Shown one piece after another: positions 18,593 through 28,322 of a stretch of 59,193 nt of DNA. Location of the stretch: contig NZ_JAUXUP010000010.1 of the NCBI RefSeq assembly GCF_030680935.1, positions 1-59,193 on the forward strand, given 5' to 3'. The notes beneath the pieces are model-generated. The model saw only the letters and a list, made by a program, of their open reading frames with translations, did not search any database and was not told the DNA's origin. Every line of letters starts with the position of its first letter. Within the stretch, counting starts at the first letter, position 1. Source of the DNA: Polaromonas sp. GTDB taxonomy: Bacteria > Pseudomonadota > Gammaproteobacteria > Burkholderiales > Burkholderiaceae_C. A program made the position numbers and the translations under genes.

Positions 18593-21302
18593 TGCCTGTT
18601 ACCAGGCCCTGGTTGGGGTCTGCCTGCTTGACCAGGTGATCCAGCGCATGCGCCACCACGCCGTGCATCTCGACGGGTATCAGCAGGCGCTCCTTGATCA
18701 GCCGCTCGCAGCTGCGTTTGGTCATCGAATGCGGATGCCCGCCGTGGCTGACAAACATGAAAAGTGTGCCGCGTGTGCTGGCCCAGATGAGCTGGGCGCG
18801 CAACCACTGGCGCTTCGAATACAGGTCCACCCAGCTGCCTTCGCGCAGCGCCATGAGGATGTCTTCAGGCTGGCGCTCATCGTCCTCGGTGACCGACTGC
18901 GCTTGCTGGTCTTCATGCCCATAAACCGCCGCAGCATATTCGTCGTCAGGCGTTGCGCTCAACTCCGCGGGGCCTGACGCAAGGGTGTCCTCAAAACCCG
19001 CGTCATCGAGCTCTTGCGGTGCCATCCATGGCTGGCCAGCGGCCTTGGCGGTGCGTTGCGCCAGTGTGGCGGGCTGAAGGTCGCTGAGGTCAGACGCGTC
19101 ATTGAAGCCGGTCATATCGGTGTCGGTGGAGGTTGACTCCAGCGGCGCAGGGCAAGACTCGGCCACATCGCGCCGACTGCGCACCCGGCGCAGCTTGAGC
19201 ACTGGACGGTGCAGTTGCTCCATCGCCGCGAAAAAGGCTTCGGTCTCGCGCGGGTCCTGCCCCAGCGACGCCAGGCCGGCGTGCAACCTGGCCAGCAGGC
19301 CGGGGATCATCTCAATCAGTTTGGCGGGCCGCTTGAGGGTGACCTCGCGCTTGACGCTCCACAGCAGGTCGGTCACCAGCGAGCCATAACCCTGGGGGTC
19401 GATCTGGCGCTGGGTATCGGTCAGGCGGGCATGTGCCAGCACCAGCGCCCAGGGGCCAAAGAGGAAATCCAGCACCACCCCGGGTACCTGCGCCAGGTCA
19501 GCGCGCGCACTCAGGTCGAAAGCGATCTGGTCGGCCTTGAGTTGCCGCTCTTCGGCGAACTGCATGTTCTGCCGGATATGGCCGCGCTGCGCCTGCTCCT
19601 GCTGGTCCTGCCCGTCCCATAGCTCGATCAGCGCGTTCAGCGCCGCGGCAAAGGGGCGGGCGTCGTTTATCGCGCTTGCATTGAGTGCATTGAAGGCGTC
19701 GGTGACAGACTGAAAGAAACCATCGAACTGCGGACTGCTCTCGTCCTTGTACATGAAGCTGCGCTGCGCCACGCGCTCCATCAGGCGCCTGCCTGGGTGG
19801 CTTTCGTCACTGAAAAAACGCGAGTCCACCATGGCCAGCCGAAGCAGCGAAGGCTCCAGCGCCACAATGGCTTCGCGCACCGGTACCAGCAGGCGCGGGT
19901 CTTGCGCCACGCGGCTGACGAGTTTTCTGACCACCTCCATGCCCAGCACCTGGCCGACGCGGGTGGCGTCTTTTTTCAACTGGGTGTGGACCAGCGCACG
20001 CTCGCGGGCGCGCCCATACACGCCCCAGACCTGGGAGCTGAGCTGGCTCAGCACATCCACAATGCCCGAAGCGCCCTCGGCGTCATCCGCATCCTGCGCG
20101 GGAAGCGGCTGGCGTTGCGGGTCGCTGCGGGTTCCTGAATAGCTGTGTCCCGTGCCGTTCACAGCCACAGCCGAGGATGGAGGTTCCGCCCGCAGGGGCG
20201 CCGGGGCAGAGTCGCGCGCGGCCTTCAGCGCGATCAGCTCTTCTTCGATGGTGGCGTAATAAGCGGGTGCCAGTCCATGGCCAGCGGTGCTGCGGTCACC
20301 CGAGAGGAAATTGTGAAAAAGCGCATTCCTGATGTCGTGGTTGGACAGATCGGCGAAGTGGGCAGGGCGGAACGGCTCCTCGTCAGAGGCATATCCGCCC
20401 GCAGGCCCGGCCGCGTTGCGCGCGCTGCCGCTGGCCGTTGCACCTGGGCCGCCCGGTCCGCCCGTCCGCTTGCCAGTGGCCGCCGGTGTGGGCAACACGC
20501 GGTAGCTGGCAGTGCGTACCTGGGCCAACTCAAGCACATTGATCAACCTTTCGTAAACCCGCTTGAGCTCACGCCCCAGAGGCTCAGCCAGGTGTTTGGC
20601 CCACAACACACTGACGGCGGGTTCTACCGGCGCCGCAAGCAACAGCGTGCGCAGGGTTTGCACATACACCGCAGGCCGCACGGGGTTGCGCTCGGGGCTG
20701 ACCTGGATCAATCCCTGGGCTGAACTCATCAATCCATCAAGCTCGGTGAGCACCTGCTCCAGCATCGGCAACACCTGCTGCAGCAGGCGCGAGGCCTCAA
20801 TGCCTTCTTCGACTTTCGAGTCATCCACCAGCGAGAACATGTCGTCCAGCAGCACCGGAGCCGGCCCATTGCCGGCAGCGGTCGGCAGAGAAGCGACGTC
20901 GGAGGCACCGGCAAGCTTGAACGCCGCCATCAGATCGGCCGGGTACCGCGCGCACCAGGCGTCTTTGTGCTTCAAAAGCTCGCGCCAGGCCATCCCCAGC
21001 TCATCGCGCTCTGCCACTTTCATGCTCTGGGTTTCAGCCACCTGCAGCGCCGAGACCGCATGGCCTATACATTGCGCCAGCGCGGGCTGCGATGCGGCGG
21101 CGGCTTCCTTCAGGCAACGCTGAAGAACATCGGCCGACGGCGCGAGGGTGGAAGGCAAGGTCGATAACAAGATGGCATCCCGTCCAGTGAATTTGCCGGA
21201 AGTCTCCGGCACAGCCCGAAAGCGGAGTGTGGGCCGAACTGGTCCGCCAGAGATGAAGGCGGGGAAGGATCTTGTAACGATTTCTAACCCGGGCGCTAGC
21301 AA
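18573..21302 (-). CDS. DUF1631-family protein
   Basis: A large protein (up to 909 residues) of the DUF1631 family, sometimes misannotated as thymidine phosphorylase. It is largely alpha-helical, with a Gly/Ala-rich low-complexity linker (about 285-315) and an acidic C-terminal third. The C-terminal 100 residues ([30 protein letters not shown]) resemble the PilZ-like tail seen in such proteins. The start is uncertain: the longest frame begins with a TTG at 21302 and there is no in-frame ATG near a Shine-Dalgarno, so the true start may lie up to about 45 codons further in. Function unknown. Confidence 0.75.
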   Translation of the reverse strand: MLAPGLEIVTRSFPAFISGGPVRPTLRFRAVPETSGKFTGRDAILLSTLPSTLAPSADVLQRCLKEAAAASQPALAQCIGHAVSALQVAETQSMKVAERDELGMAWRELLKHKDAWCARYPADLMAAFKLAGASDVASLPTAAGNGPAPVLLDDMFSLVDDSKVEEGIEASRLLQQVLPMLEQVLTELDGLMSSAQGLIQVSPERNPVRPAVYVQTLRTLLLAAPVEPAVSVLWAKHLAEPLGRELKRVYERLINVLELAQVRTASYRVLPTPAATGKRTGGPGGPGATASGSARNAAGPAGGYASDEEPFRPAHFADLSNHDIRNALFHNFLSGDRSTAGHGLAPAYYATIEEELIALKAARDSAPAPLRAEPPSSAVAVNGTGHSYSGTRSDPQRQPLPAQDADDAEGASGIVDVLSQLSSQVWGVYGRARERALVHTQLKKDATRVGQVLGMEVVRKLVSRVAQDPRLLVPVREAIVALEPSLLRLAMVDSRFFSDESHPGRRLMERVAQRSFMYKDESSPQFDGFFQSVTDAFNALNASAINDARPFAAALNALIELWDGQDQQEQAQRGHIRQNMQFAEERQLKADQIAFDLSARADLAQVPGVVLDFLFGPWALVLAHARLTDTQRQIDPQGYGSLVTDLLWSVKREVTLKRPAKLIEMIPGLLARLHAGLASLGQDPRETEAFFAAMEQLHRPVLKLRRVRSRRDVAESCPAPLESTSTDTDMTGFNDASDLSDLQPATLAQRTAKAAGQPWMAPQELDDAGFEDTLASGPAELSATPDDEYAAAVYGHEDQQAQSVTEDDERQPEDILMALREGSWVDLYSKRQWLRAQLIWASTRGTLFMFVSHGGHPHSMTKRSCERLIKERLLIPVEMHGVVAHALDHLVKQADPNQGLVTGTKPANP

Positions 21303-21438
21303 ATGGACGCTGCTTACATTTGTGATCGACTTCCAGGCCAGCTGCGCGGGCAGCTGGCTGATACCCCGTTGCCAGGTTTTTGCCCCGCAGAACCAGCAGC
21401 ATAAAACCGCACCAGCTCAATAGGAGCAGTCGTACTTA

Positions 21439-21455
21439 GCTATTATTTATATAGC
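21439..21455. repeat. Short palindromic repeat, copy F
   Basis: GCTAT-N7-ATAGC followed by AACTCGCAC; intergenic. Confidence 0.7.
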
Positions 21456-21529
21456 AACTCGCACCTTGCCATGTGCCAGGGGCGCCTCGGCCTGACTGGT
21501 ATCCGGGGCGCGCCCTGCACGCCCTGCGC

Positions 21530-21570
21530 AAAAAAAGCCGCCACAAACCGTTGCAGTTTGTGGCGGCTTT
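21530..21570 (-). terminator. Rho-independent terminator of the fasciclin gene
   Basis: A perfect 15-bp stem (AAAGCCGCCACAAAC with its complement) and 7-nt loop. On the minus strand it is followed by seven U residues. Lies 43 bp past the fasciclin stop. Confidence 0.92.
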
Positions 21571-21612
21571 GGCCGGGCCCGGACAAGCAATGCCCGGAAA
21601 GAGACGACTGGC

Positions 21613-22197
21613 TTAGTTCGGCACCAGCACCTTGTTGACCACGTGGATCACGCCATTGGACTGGTAAACGTTGGCAATGCTGACCATGGCCGTGCCGCCT
21701 TTTTCGTCGGTCACCATCACATTGGAACCGCTGGTGGTCACGACCAGGGCGTCGCCGCTGACGGTGGTCAGTGTGGCGCGGCCATTGCCAGCCATCACGC
21801 GCTGGCTCAGTGCCGCTGCGTCGAGCTTTCCGGACACCACATGGGCCGTCAGGATTTTGGTCAGTGTGGCCTTGTTCTCAGGCTTGAGCAGGGTGGCGAC
21901 CGTGCCGGCTGGCAGGGCGTCAAACGCCGCATTGGTCGGTGCAAAAACGGTGAACGGGCCGGGGGTCTTGAGCGTGTCCACCAGACCGGCTGCCTTGACT
22001 GCGGCCACCAGCGTGGTGTGGTCTTTGGAGTTGACGGCGTTGTCAATGATGTCCTTGGTCGGGAACATGGCCGCGCCGCCGACCATGACCGACGAGCCAC
22101 CCGACATGCTGCTGCCGGACATACCCGTGTTGGACATGCCACCGGCACAAGCGCTGAGCAAAACGGCAACGCCGGCTGCAATAAGTAGTTTTTTCAT
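21613..22197 (-). CDS. Fasciclin (FAS1) domain lipoprotein
   Basis: A 194-residue secreted protein: lipoprotein signal [17 protein letters not shown] with the lipid-accepting Cys in LSAC, then a Gly/Ser/Met-rich linker, then one FAS1 domain ([60 protein letters not shown]). FAS1 domains mediate adhesion or matrix contacts. The ATG at 22197 has AGGAG about 9 nt upstream. Transcribed alone, with its own strong terminator. Confidence 0.93.
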   Translation of the reverse strand: MKKLLIAAGVAVLLSACAGGMSNTGMSGSSMSGGSSVMVGGAAMFPTKDIIDNAVNSKDHTTLVAAVKAAGLVDTLKTPGPFTVFAPTNAAFDALPAGTVATLLKPENKATLTKILTAHVVSGKLDAAALSQRVMAGNGRATLTTVSGDALVVTTSGSNVMVTDEKGGTAMVSIANVYQSNGVIHVVNKVLVPN

Positions 22198-22345
22198 AAA
22201 AGTGAGGCTCCTGATTTGAAGTAGATGGGTCTGTGGAATCCGCCACAGTGCGTGAGCGATGTATCCGCTTGGGAGGGATACGCCAGGCTTTGGCAACTGG
22301 ATTCAAAAGAGGGCGCAAGGGCGGGTCCGTTGTAGTGATGGCCAC

Positions 22346-22367
22346 AAAAAAGGCACCCGAGGGTGCC
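22346..22367 (-). terminator. Rho-independent terminator of glcB
   Basis: A GGCACCC/GGGTGCC stem with a tight 2-nt loop. On the minus strand it is followed by TTTTTT. Located 80 bp past the glcB stop. Confidence 0.85.
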
Positions 22368-22425
22368 ATTCATGTAAAAGTTTGAGTCAAATCGGACTCC
22401 AGCCCTTATCCAACAAGCGTAGACA

Positions 22426-22442
22426 GCTATCCAATCAATAGC
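22426..22442. repeat. Short palindromic repeat, copy G
   Basis: GCTAT-N7-ATAGC immediately downstream of the glcB stop codon, with an AAGCGTAGACA flank resembling the common GCGCAAGCA flank. Confidence 0.65.
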
Positions 22443-22447
22443 AGATA

Positions 22448-24664
22448 TCAGACACTGCCTGCCTTCACCTTGAGTCGCCAGGCATGCAGCAACGGCTCGG
22501 TATAACCACTGGGCTGTTCAAGCCCTTTGAACACCAGCTCACACGCCGCCTTGTACGCCGCCGACTTGTCAAAGTGCCCGGCCATGGGCTGGTACAGCTT
22601 GTCGCCGGCATTTTGCTTGTCCACCACAGCGGCCATGCGTTCGAAGGTCTCTGTGACTTGCGCCTTGGTGACCACGCCGTGGTGCAGCCAGTTGGCGATG
22701 TGCTGGCTGCTGATGCGCAGGGTGGCGCGGTCTTCCATCAGGCCGATGTTGTGGATATCGGGCACCTTGGAGCAGCCCACACCCTGGTCAATCCAGCGCA
22801 CCACGTAACCCAGAATGCCCTGGGCGTTGTTGTCCAGCTCCTGCTGCTTCGCTTCCGGCGTCCAGTTGGGCGCGTTGGTCACAGGGATTTGCAGCAAAGC
22901 GTTCAGGATGTTGTTTCGCTCCTTGCCGGCGTCGATTTTTTCAAGGTCTTTCTGCACCTTGCTGACCTTGACCTGATGGTAATGCAGCGCATGCAGGGTG
23001 GCGCCCGTCGGGCTGGGCACCCAGGCGGTGTTGGCACCGGCTTTCGGGTGGGCAATTTTCTGCTCCATCATGGCTTTCATGAGGTCAGGCATGGCCCACA
23101 TGCCTTTGCCGATCTGCGCCTTGCCGCGCAGGCCGCAGCTCAGGCCAACCAGCACGTTGTTTTTCTCGTAGGCGGCAATCCAGGCGCTGGTTTTCATGTC
23201 GCCCTTGCGGATCATGGGGCCGGCCTGCATGGCGGTGTGCATCTCGTCGCCGGTGCGGTCCAGAAAGCCGGTGTTGATGAAAGCCACGCGGCTGGAGGCG
23301 GCGGCGATACAGGCTTTGAGGTTGACGCTGGTGCGGCGCTCTTCGTCCATGATGCCCAGCTTGACGGTGCTGTCCGGCAGGCCCAGCATTTTTTCGACGC
23401 GGCTGAACAGCTCGGCGGCAAACGCGACTTCCGCCGGACCGTGCATCTTGGGCTTGACGATGTAGACCGAGCCCTTGCGTGAGTTTTTGATGCCGGGCCT
23501 GCCCTTGCGTTTCAGGTCGTGCATGGCAATCGTTGTGGTGATCACTGCGTCCAGAATGCCTTCAGGAATCTCGCGCGTCTTGCCATCGGTGCCTGTGTAC
23601 AGGATGGCCGGGTTGGTCATCAGGTGGCCGACATTGCGCACAAACATCAACGACCGTCCATGCAGGCTGACCGGTTTGCCTTTGGGCGAGGTGTACTCGC
23701 GGTCGGGGTTCAGGCCACGGGTGAAAGTCTTGCCATCCTTGGTCACGCTTTCGGTCAGCGTGCCCTGCAAAATGCCCAGCCAGTTGCTGTAAGCCAGCAC
23801 CTTGTCGTCGGCGTCGACCACTGCCACCGAATCTTCCAGATCCAGAATGGTGGACAAAGCCGCCTCCAGCACCAGATCGCTGACACCAGCCGGATCGGTC
23901 TTGCCAATCGGCGTGTTGCGGTCTATGCGGATGTCGATGTGCAAGCCGTTGTGCTGCAGCAGTACCGACGTTGGCGCCAACGCTTTGCCCTGGTAACCAA
24001 TGAGCTGGTTCGCGTCGTCCAGTGTGGTGGTTTTGCCGCTCTTGAGCGTGACGACCAGTTTGCCGCCCTTGATGGCGTAGCTGGTGGAGTCGATGTGCGA
24101 GCCCTTGGACAGCGGCGCGGTGCGGTCCAGCACATAACGCGCGTATTCGATCACTTTGGCGCCGCGTACCGGGTTGTAGCCTTTGCCTTTTTCAGCGCCG
24201 CCGGTTTCGTCAATCACGTCGGTGCCGTACAGCGCGTCGTACAAAGAGCCCCAGCGCGCGTTGGCGGCGTTCAACGCGTAACGGGCGTTCAGGATGGGCA
24301 CCACCAGCTGCGGACCAGCCTGCTTTGCCAGCTCGGCGTCGACGTTGCTGGTGGTGATGCTGACTTTTTTTGGCTGCGGTGCCAGGTAGCCGGTTTTCTC
24401 CAGAAAGGCGCGGTAGGCCTTCATGTCGGCTATGGGGCCGGGGTTGGCCTTGTGCCAGGTATCCATCTCGGTCTGCAGGCGATCGCGCTCGGCCAGCAGG
24501 GCGATGTTTTTGGGTGCCAGGTCGGCCACGATGGCACCGAAGCCTTTCCAGAACGTGGCACTGTCCACACCAGTACCCGGCAGCACCTTGTCGTCGACAA
24601 AACGTTGCAAAACCGTAGCCACCTGCAGGCCATGGAGTGATGTGCGCGGGTTGGTTGTTGTCAT
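22448..24664 (-). CDS. glcB: Malate synthase G
   Basis: Condenses glyoxylate and acetyl-CoA to malate (glyoxylate/glycolate assimilation). The 738-residue length and motifs [59 protein letters not shown] and [14 protein letters not shown] identify the G isoform rather than the shorter A form. A GAGG lies 7-8 nt before the ATG at 24664. It is monocistronic with a clear terminator. No glc oxidase genes are adjacent. Confidence 0.97.
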   Translation of the reverse strand: MTTTNPRTSLHGLQVATVLQRFVDDKVLPGTGVDSATFWKGFGAIVADLAPKNIALLAERDRLQTEMDTWHKANPGPIADMKAYRAFLEKTGYLAPQPKKVSITTSNVDAELAKQAGPQLVVPILNARYALNAANARWGSLYDALYGTDVIDETGGAEKGKGYNPVRGAKVIEYARYVLDRTAPLSKGSHIDSTSYAIKGGKLVVTLKSGKTTTLDDANQLIGYQGKALAPTSVLLQHNGLHIDIRIDRNTPIGKTDPAGVSDLVLEAALSTILDLEDSVAVVDADDKVLAYSNWLGILQGTLTESVTKDGKTFTRGLNPDREYTSPKGKPVSLHGRSLMFVRNVGHLMTNPAILYTGTDGKTREIPEGILDAVITTTIAMHDLKRKGRPGIKNSRKGSVYIVKPKMHGPAEVAFAAELFSRVEKMLGLPDSTVKLGIMDEERRTSVNLKACIAAASSRVAFINTGFLDRTGDEMHTAMQAGPMIRKGDMKTSAWIAAYEKNNVLVGLSCGLRGKAQIGKGMWAMPDLMKAMMEQKIAHPKAGANTAWVPSPTGATLHALHYHQVKVSKVQKDLEKIDAGKERNNILNALLQIPVTNAPNWTPEAKQQELDNNAQGILGYVVRWIDQGVGCSKVPDIHNIGLMEDRATLRISSQHIANWLHHGVVTKAQVTETFERMAAVVDKQNAGDKLYQPMAGHFDKSAAYKAACELVFKGLEQPSGYTEPLLHAWRLKVKAGSV

Positions 24665-24728
24665 GGAAGAACCTCAAAGAAAGAAAATGGAAAAAGGAAG
24701 AAGCGAATTACAAAGAGCGTGTTGCGGA

Positions 24729-25442
24729 TTATCCCGCGTCAAAAAATCCAAGCACATCGCGCAGCGTGCCGCCGGTGCGTGTGGGCTGTGTGCCCAGTTC
24801 TTCAAACGGCAAGGCGTACCGGTTGACCCACAAGGTCTGGTAGCCGTACCAGGTGGCGGCCAGCGCGTCCCAGCTGTTGCAACTCACAAACACCGTCTGC
24901 GCCGCCGGCAGCCCGGTGGCCTGGGGGCCCAGGGCATAGGCCTGCGGGTGGGTTTTGTATTTGCGTATGCCGTCCACGCTGATCACATGGTCCAGCAAAT
25001 CATCCAGCCCGGCAGACTTGACGGCCACGTCCAGCATGGCCGGATCGCCGTTGGACAAAATGCCAGTGACGATGCCGCGCGCCTTCAGGGCGCGCAGCAC
25101 CTCGCGGTTTTCCGGAAAAGCCGAGAGATGCCGGTACTGGTTCATCAGCCGCTGTTCGCGTTCAGCCGTCAGGTCCAGCCCCAGGCGTTTACAGGCATAC
25201 CGCAAGCCGGCGCGGGTCAGGTCCCAAAAGGGTTGGTAGTGCGCACCGTCATTGCTGGTGGTCACCAGGCGGGTGTATTCAATCTGTTTGTCACGCCAGA
25301 GCAGGCCCAGCGCCTGGCCCTGTCCCGGGAACAGTTGCTCGGCCAGCAGGCCCACGCTGTACACGTCAAACAGCGTGCCGTAGGCATCAAATAGAACCGC
25401 ACGTGCAGGGACCGGCCCGCCTTTGGGATTTTCCATCTCCAT
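24729..25442 (-). CDS. Haloacid dehalogenase type II (L-2-haloacid dehalogenase-like)
   Basis: HAD-superfamily protein of 237 residues. The nucleophile motif is LFDAYGTLFDVYS, motif II is ILSNGDPAML, and SCNSWDALAA matches the type II dehalogenase signature (S-x-N-x-x-D). The family hydrolyses L-2-haloacids such as chloropropionate or haloacetate; many members act on unknown substrates. The ATG at 25442 has no strong Shine-Dalgarno. It is divergent from the CaiB-type gene across an AT-rich region with a large inverted repeat. Confidence 0.88.
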   Translation of the reverse strand: MEMENPKGGPVPARAVLFDAYGTLFDVYSVGLLAEQLFPGQGQALGLLWRDKQIEYTRLVTTSNDGAHYQPFWDLTRAGLRYACKRLGLDLTAEREQRLMNQYRHLSAFPENREVLRALKARGIVTGILSNGDPAMLDVAVKSAGLDDLLDHVISVDGIRKYKTHPQAYALGPQATGLPAAQTVFVSCNSWDALAATWYGYQTLWVNRYALPFEELGTQPTRTGGTLRDVLGFFDAG

Positions 25443-25457
25443 AATGTATTTGATACT

Positions 25458-25498
25458 TTGTCAGTGATTAACTGGCCAAATATTAGTTTATCCGTGAC
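25458..25498. promoter_or_regulatory. Divergent promoter/operator region
   Basis: Two 14-bp arms (25460-25473 and 25485-25498) match as an inverted repeat at 11 of 14 positions around an 11-bp spacer. The left arm overlaps a plausible plus-strand promoter: TTGTCA (25458-25463), 17 bp, TATTAG (25481-25486). This would place a regulator over the CaiB-type gene promoter. Inference only. Confidence 0.4.
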
Positions 25499-25580
25499 TT
25501 TTACAACTGTAATTCGACACAAGAGCAGCGTCGCATAATTTGCCCAGCCGCAAAACCCGCTTTTTCCAAGGATTCCCTCT

Positions 25581-26789
25581 GTGTCCGATTCCACTACGCC
25601 CCTCGCCAGCCAACTCCCGCTTGCGGGGCTGCGTGTGATTGAATTCAGCCACATGGTGATGGGCCCCACCTGCGGCATGGTGCTGGCCGATCTGGGGGCC
25701 GAGGTCATCAAGGTGGAACCGCCGGGCGGCGACAACACCCGCCGCCTGCTGGGTTCTGGCGCCGGCTTTTTTGCCATGTTCAACCGCAACAAGAAAAGTG
25801 TGGCCCTGGATCTGCAGACGCCGCAGGGTCTGGAGGTGGCCCTCAAACTCATCGCGACCGCCGACGTCGTCACCGAAAACTTCAAGCCCGGTGCCCTGCA
25901 AAAACTGGGGCTGGACTACGCCAGCCTGTCCAGGCTGAACCCGCGCCTGGTGTATGCCAGCCACAAGGGGTTTTTGCCCGGCCCCTATGAACACCGCACC
26001 GCGCTGGATGAAGTGGTGCAAATGATGGGCGGCCTGGCCTACATGACGGGCAGGCCCGGCGACCCACTGCGCGCCGGCTCCAGCGTCAACGACATCATGG
26101 GCGGCATGTTTGGCGCCATTGGGGTCATGGCCGCACTGAGCGCTCGCGAAAAAACAGGCCTGGGCCAGGAGGTACAGGCTGCCCTGTTTGAAAACAATGT
26201 GTTTCTGGTGGCCCAGCACATGATGCAGTTTGCGGTGACCGGTCAACCCGCCGCACCCATGCCGGACCGCATTTCGGCCTGGGGTATTTACGACGTCTTC
26301 ACGGTGCGTGAAGGCGAGCAGGTTTTTCTGGCAGTGGTCAGCGACACCCAGTGGCAGCTGTTTTGCGACGCCTTCGGTTTTGCCGACCTGCGGTCCGACC
26401 GCCGGCTGGACAGCAACAACGACCGGGTCCGCGCACGCGACTGGCTAATGCCGCTGCTGCGTGAGCGCCTGGCCTTGTACACCGCGCCAGAACTCAGCAC
26501 GCTGTTTGAAGCGCGCGGCCTGCCGTTTGCGCCCATCACCCGGCCCGAGGATTTGTTTGAAGACCCGCACCTGTTGCAGACCGGCGGGCTCGCGCCCATG
26601 ACCTTGCCCGACGGCCGCGCCACCAGCGTGCCCTTGCTGCCGCTGACGCTGGCTGGCCAGCGCCCCGGGGTGCGCCTGAACCCGCCGCGGCTGGGTGAAC
26701 ACACACTGCCACTGCTGCTCAGCCTGGGTTACAGCGAGGCGGAGGTGGCTGCGCTGGCGGCCAGTCGGGTCGCCGTTTTGGCGCAATAA
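25581..26789 (+). CDS. CaiB/BaiF-type CoA-transferase (class III)
   Basis: Family III CoA-transferase of 402 residues. The N-terminal LAGLRVIEFSHMVMGPTCGMVLADLGAEVIKVE is diagnostic in arrangement, and the catalytic Asp is expected in the region RLNPRLVYASHKGFLPG...RTALDEVVQ. The CoA donor and acceptor cannot be told from sequence. The start is a GTG at 25581 with AAGGA 9 nt upstream. A LysR regulator follows 48 bp downstream, suggesting local control. Confidence 0.92.
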   Translation: MSDSTTPLASQLPLAGLRVIEFSHMVMGPTCGMVLADLGAEVIKVEPPGGDNTRRLLGSGAGFFAMFNRNKKSVALDLQTPQGLEVALKLIATADVVTENFKPGALQKLGLDYASLSRLNPRLVYASHKGFLPGPYEHRTALDEVVQMMGGLAYMTGRPGDPLRAGSSVNDIMGGMFGAIGVMAALSAREKTGLGQEVQAALFENNVFLVAQHMMQFAVTGQPAAPMPDRISAWGIYDVFTVREGEQVFLAVVSDTQWQLFCDAFGFADLRSDRRLDSNNDRVRARDWLMPLLRERLALYTAPELSTLFEARGLPFAPITRPEDLFEDPHLLQTGGLAPMTLPDGRATSVPLLPLTLAGQRPGVRLNPPRLGEHTLPLLLSLGYSEAEVAALAASRVAVLAQ

Positions 26790-26837
26790 AAGCCCTTTGA
26801 CCGCCATTGCCACCTTTCGTGCGCATAATCGCCAGCC

Positions 26838-27821
26838 ATGGACAAACTCAAGCAGATGGAATCATTCGTCTCGGTGGCCACGCGCGGCAGCCTGACTGCC
26901 GCCGCCAATGCCGAGGGCGTGGCCCCGGCCATCATGGGGCGGCGCCTCGATGCGCTGGAAGAGCGCCTGGGTGTCAAGCTGCTGGTACGCACCACGCGGC
27001 GCATCACGCTGACGCATGAGGGCAGCGCCTTCATGGAAGACTGCCAGCGTCTTCTGATCGATTTTGCCAACGCAGAGGCCAGCGTTTCAGCCGGCGGCGT
27101 CAAGGCCAGCGGCCACCTGCGCATCACCGCGCCTGCGGGCTTCGGGCGCCGCCATGTGGCGCCACTGATACCGCGCTTTCGCCAGCAGCACACCGATGTG
27201 ACGATTTCACTGAACCTGAGCGACCGGGTGGTGGATCTGGCGGGCGAAGGTTTTGACTGCGCGGTGCGGGTCGGCGACCTGCCCGACTCGTCGCTGGTCA
27301 GCGTACGCATGGCCGACAACCGGCGCCTGTGTGTGGCCACGCCCGAATACCTGAAGCGGCACGGCACACCGCAGCGACCAACTGACCTCGCAAAGTTCGA
27401 CTGCCTGACACTGTCAAGTGATGCGTCCCAAACCAGGGGCTGGGCATTTCGCGTCCCGCGCAATACCCCAGGGCAGCAAGCTGAAGGCGCCCCGACGGAC
27501 GCGGCGGCCGACAGTGACTTCGATGTCATCCACCTCAAGCCAGGCGGCCCGCTCGATTGTTCGGACGGCCAGGTGTTACACGACTGGTGTATGGCCGGTT
27601 ATGGCATTGCCTGGCGCAGCACCTGGGAGGTCGAGGCCGAGATTGCCGCCGGCAAACTGGTGGCGGTGCTGTCCGCGTTTGATGCGCCGCCAAATGGCAT
27701 TTACGCGGTTTTTCCGCAGCGCAAGCACCTGCCGCTGCGTGTGCGGCTGTGGATAGACTTTCTCAAACACCACTATGGCCAGCGGGAGTTCTGGGCCGGG
27801 CCACAACCCGAACACCACTGA
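26838..27821 (+). CDS. LysR-family transcriptional regulator
   Basis: A 327-residue regulator with an N-terminal winged helix-turn-helix (MESFVSVATRGSLTAAANAE...GRRLDALEERLGVKLLVRTTR) and a C-terminal effector domain (GHLRITAPAGFGRRHVAPL). It has a non-typical stretch around 200-225 rich in Ala, Gly and Thr. It lies downstream of the CaiB-type gene in the same direction; LysR proteins often control adjacent genes, so the inverted repeat upstream of that gene is a possible target. Confidence 0.93.
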   Translation: MDKLKQMESFVSVATRGSLTAAANAEGVAPAIMGRRLDALEERLGVKLLVRTTRRITLTHEGSAFMEDCQRLLIDFANAEASVSAGGVKASGHLRITAPAGFGRRHVAPLIPRFRQQHTDVTISLNLSDRVVDLAGEGFDCAVRVGDLPDSSLVSVRMADNRRLCVATPEYLKRHGTPQRPTDLAKFDCLTLSSDASQTRGWAFRVPRNTPGQQAEGAPTDAAADSDFDVIHLKPGGPLDCSDGQVLHDWCMAGYGIAWRSTWEVEAEIAAGKLVAVLSAFDAPPNGIYAVFPQRKHLPLRVRLWIDFLKHHYGQREFWAGPQPEHH

Positions 27822-27839
27822 GCCAGAGGATCACCCGCC

Positions 27840-28289
27840 ATGGCACTGGAAGCCCTGCTAGCTTACGCACACATCCTGGCCATCCTGACCATGGTGGTGT
27901 TTCTGGCCAGTGAAGCGGCCTTGTGCCGGGTGGAATGGATGAACGCGGCTGTGGTTCAGCGCTTGCGCAAGATCGACCTGATCTACGGCGCGGCAGCGGG
28001 CGCAGTTTTCCTGACGGGTCTGATGCGCGTCTTCCTTGGCGCCAAGGGCGGCGAGTGGTATGGCAGCCAGCCCCTGCTGTATGTCAAGCTGGCGCTGTTT
28101 GTCACGATCGGCCTGCTGTCCATCAAGCCCACGCTGATGTTCGCCCGCTGGCAGCGCGAGCTGGCAGCCAGCGGCGCATTGCCAGGCGCCGACCAGGTGA
28201 AGAAAGCGCGCAAGCTGGTCATGCTGCAGGCGCACATCCTGCCATTTATCCCGCTGGCGGCCGTGTTTCTGGCGCGGGGATTTGGCTAA
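27840..28289 (+). CDS. DUF2214-family membrane protein
   Basis: A 149-residue protein with four hydrophobic segments (about 5-25, 50-70, 80-100, 130-148). The pattern YAHILAILTMVVFLASE...KIDLIYGAAAGAVFLTGLMRVF matches the DUF2214 family of small inner-membrane proteins of unknown role. It starts 18 bp after the LysR stop with AGAGG upstream and is probably co-transcribed. Confidence 0.85.
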   Translation: MALEALLAYAHILAILTMVVFLASEAALCRVEWMNAAVVQRLRKIDLIYGAAAGAVFLTGLMRVFLGAKGGEWYGSQPLLYVKLALFVTIGLLSIKPTLMFARWQRELAASGALPGADQVKKARKLVMLQAHILPFIPLAAVFLARGFG

Positions 28290-28322
28290 GGGAGCGGCGC
28301 ACCGCGACCGCCCCCTCCCGTC

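Larger units (their letters stand above)
21303..21612. other. Intergenic region between DUF1631 and fasciclin genes
   Basis: About 310 bp without a supported gene. It holds a short palindromic repeat (21439-21455) and the strong terminator of the fasciclin gene (21530-21570). The remaining sequence upstream of DUF1631 must contain its promoter, but no clear elements are visible. Confidence 0.6.
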
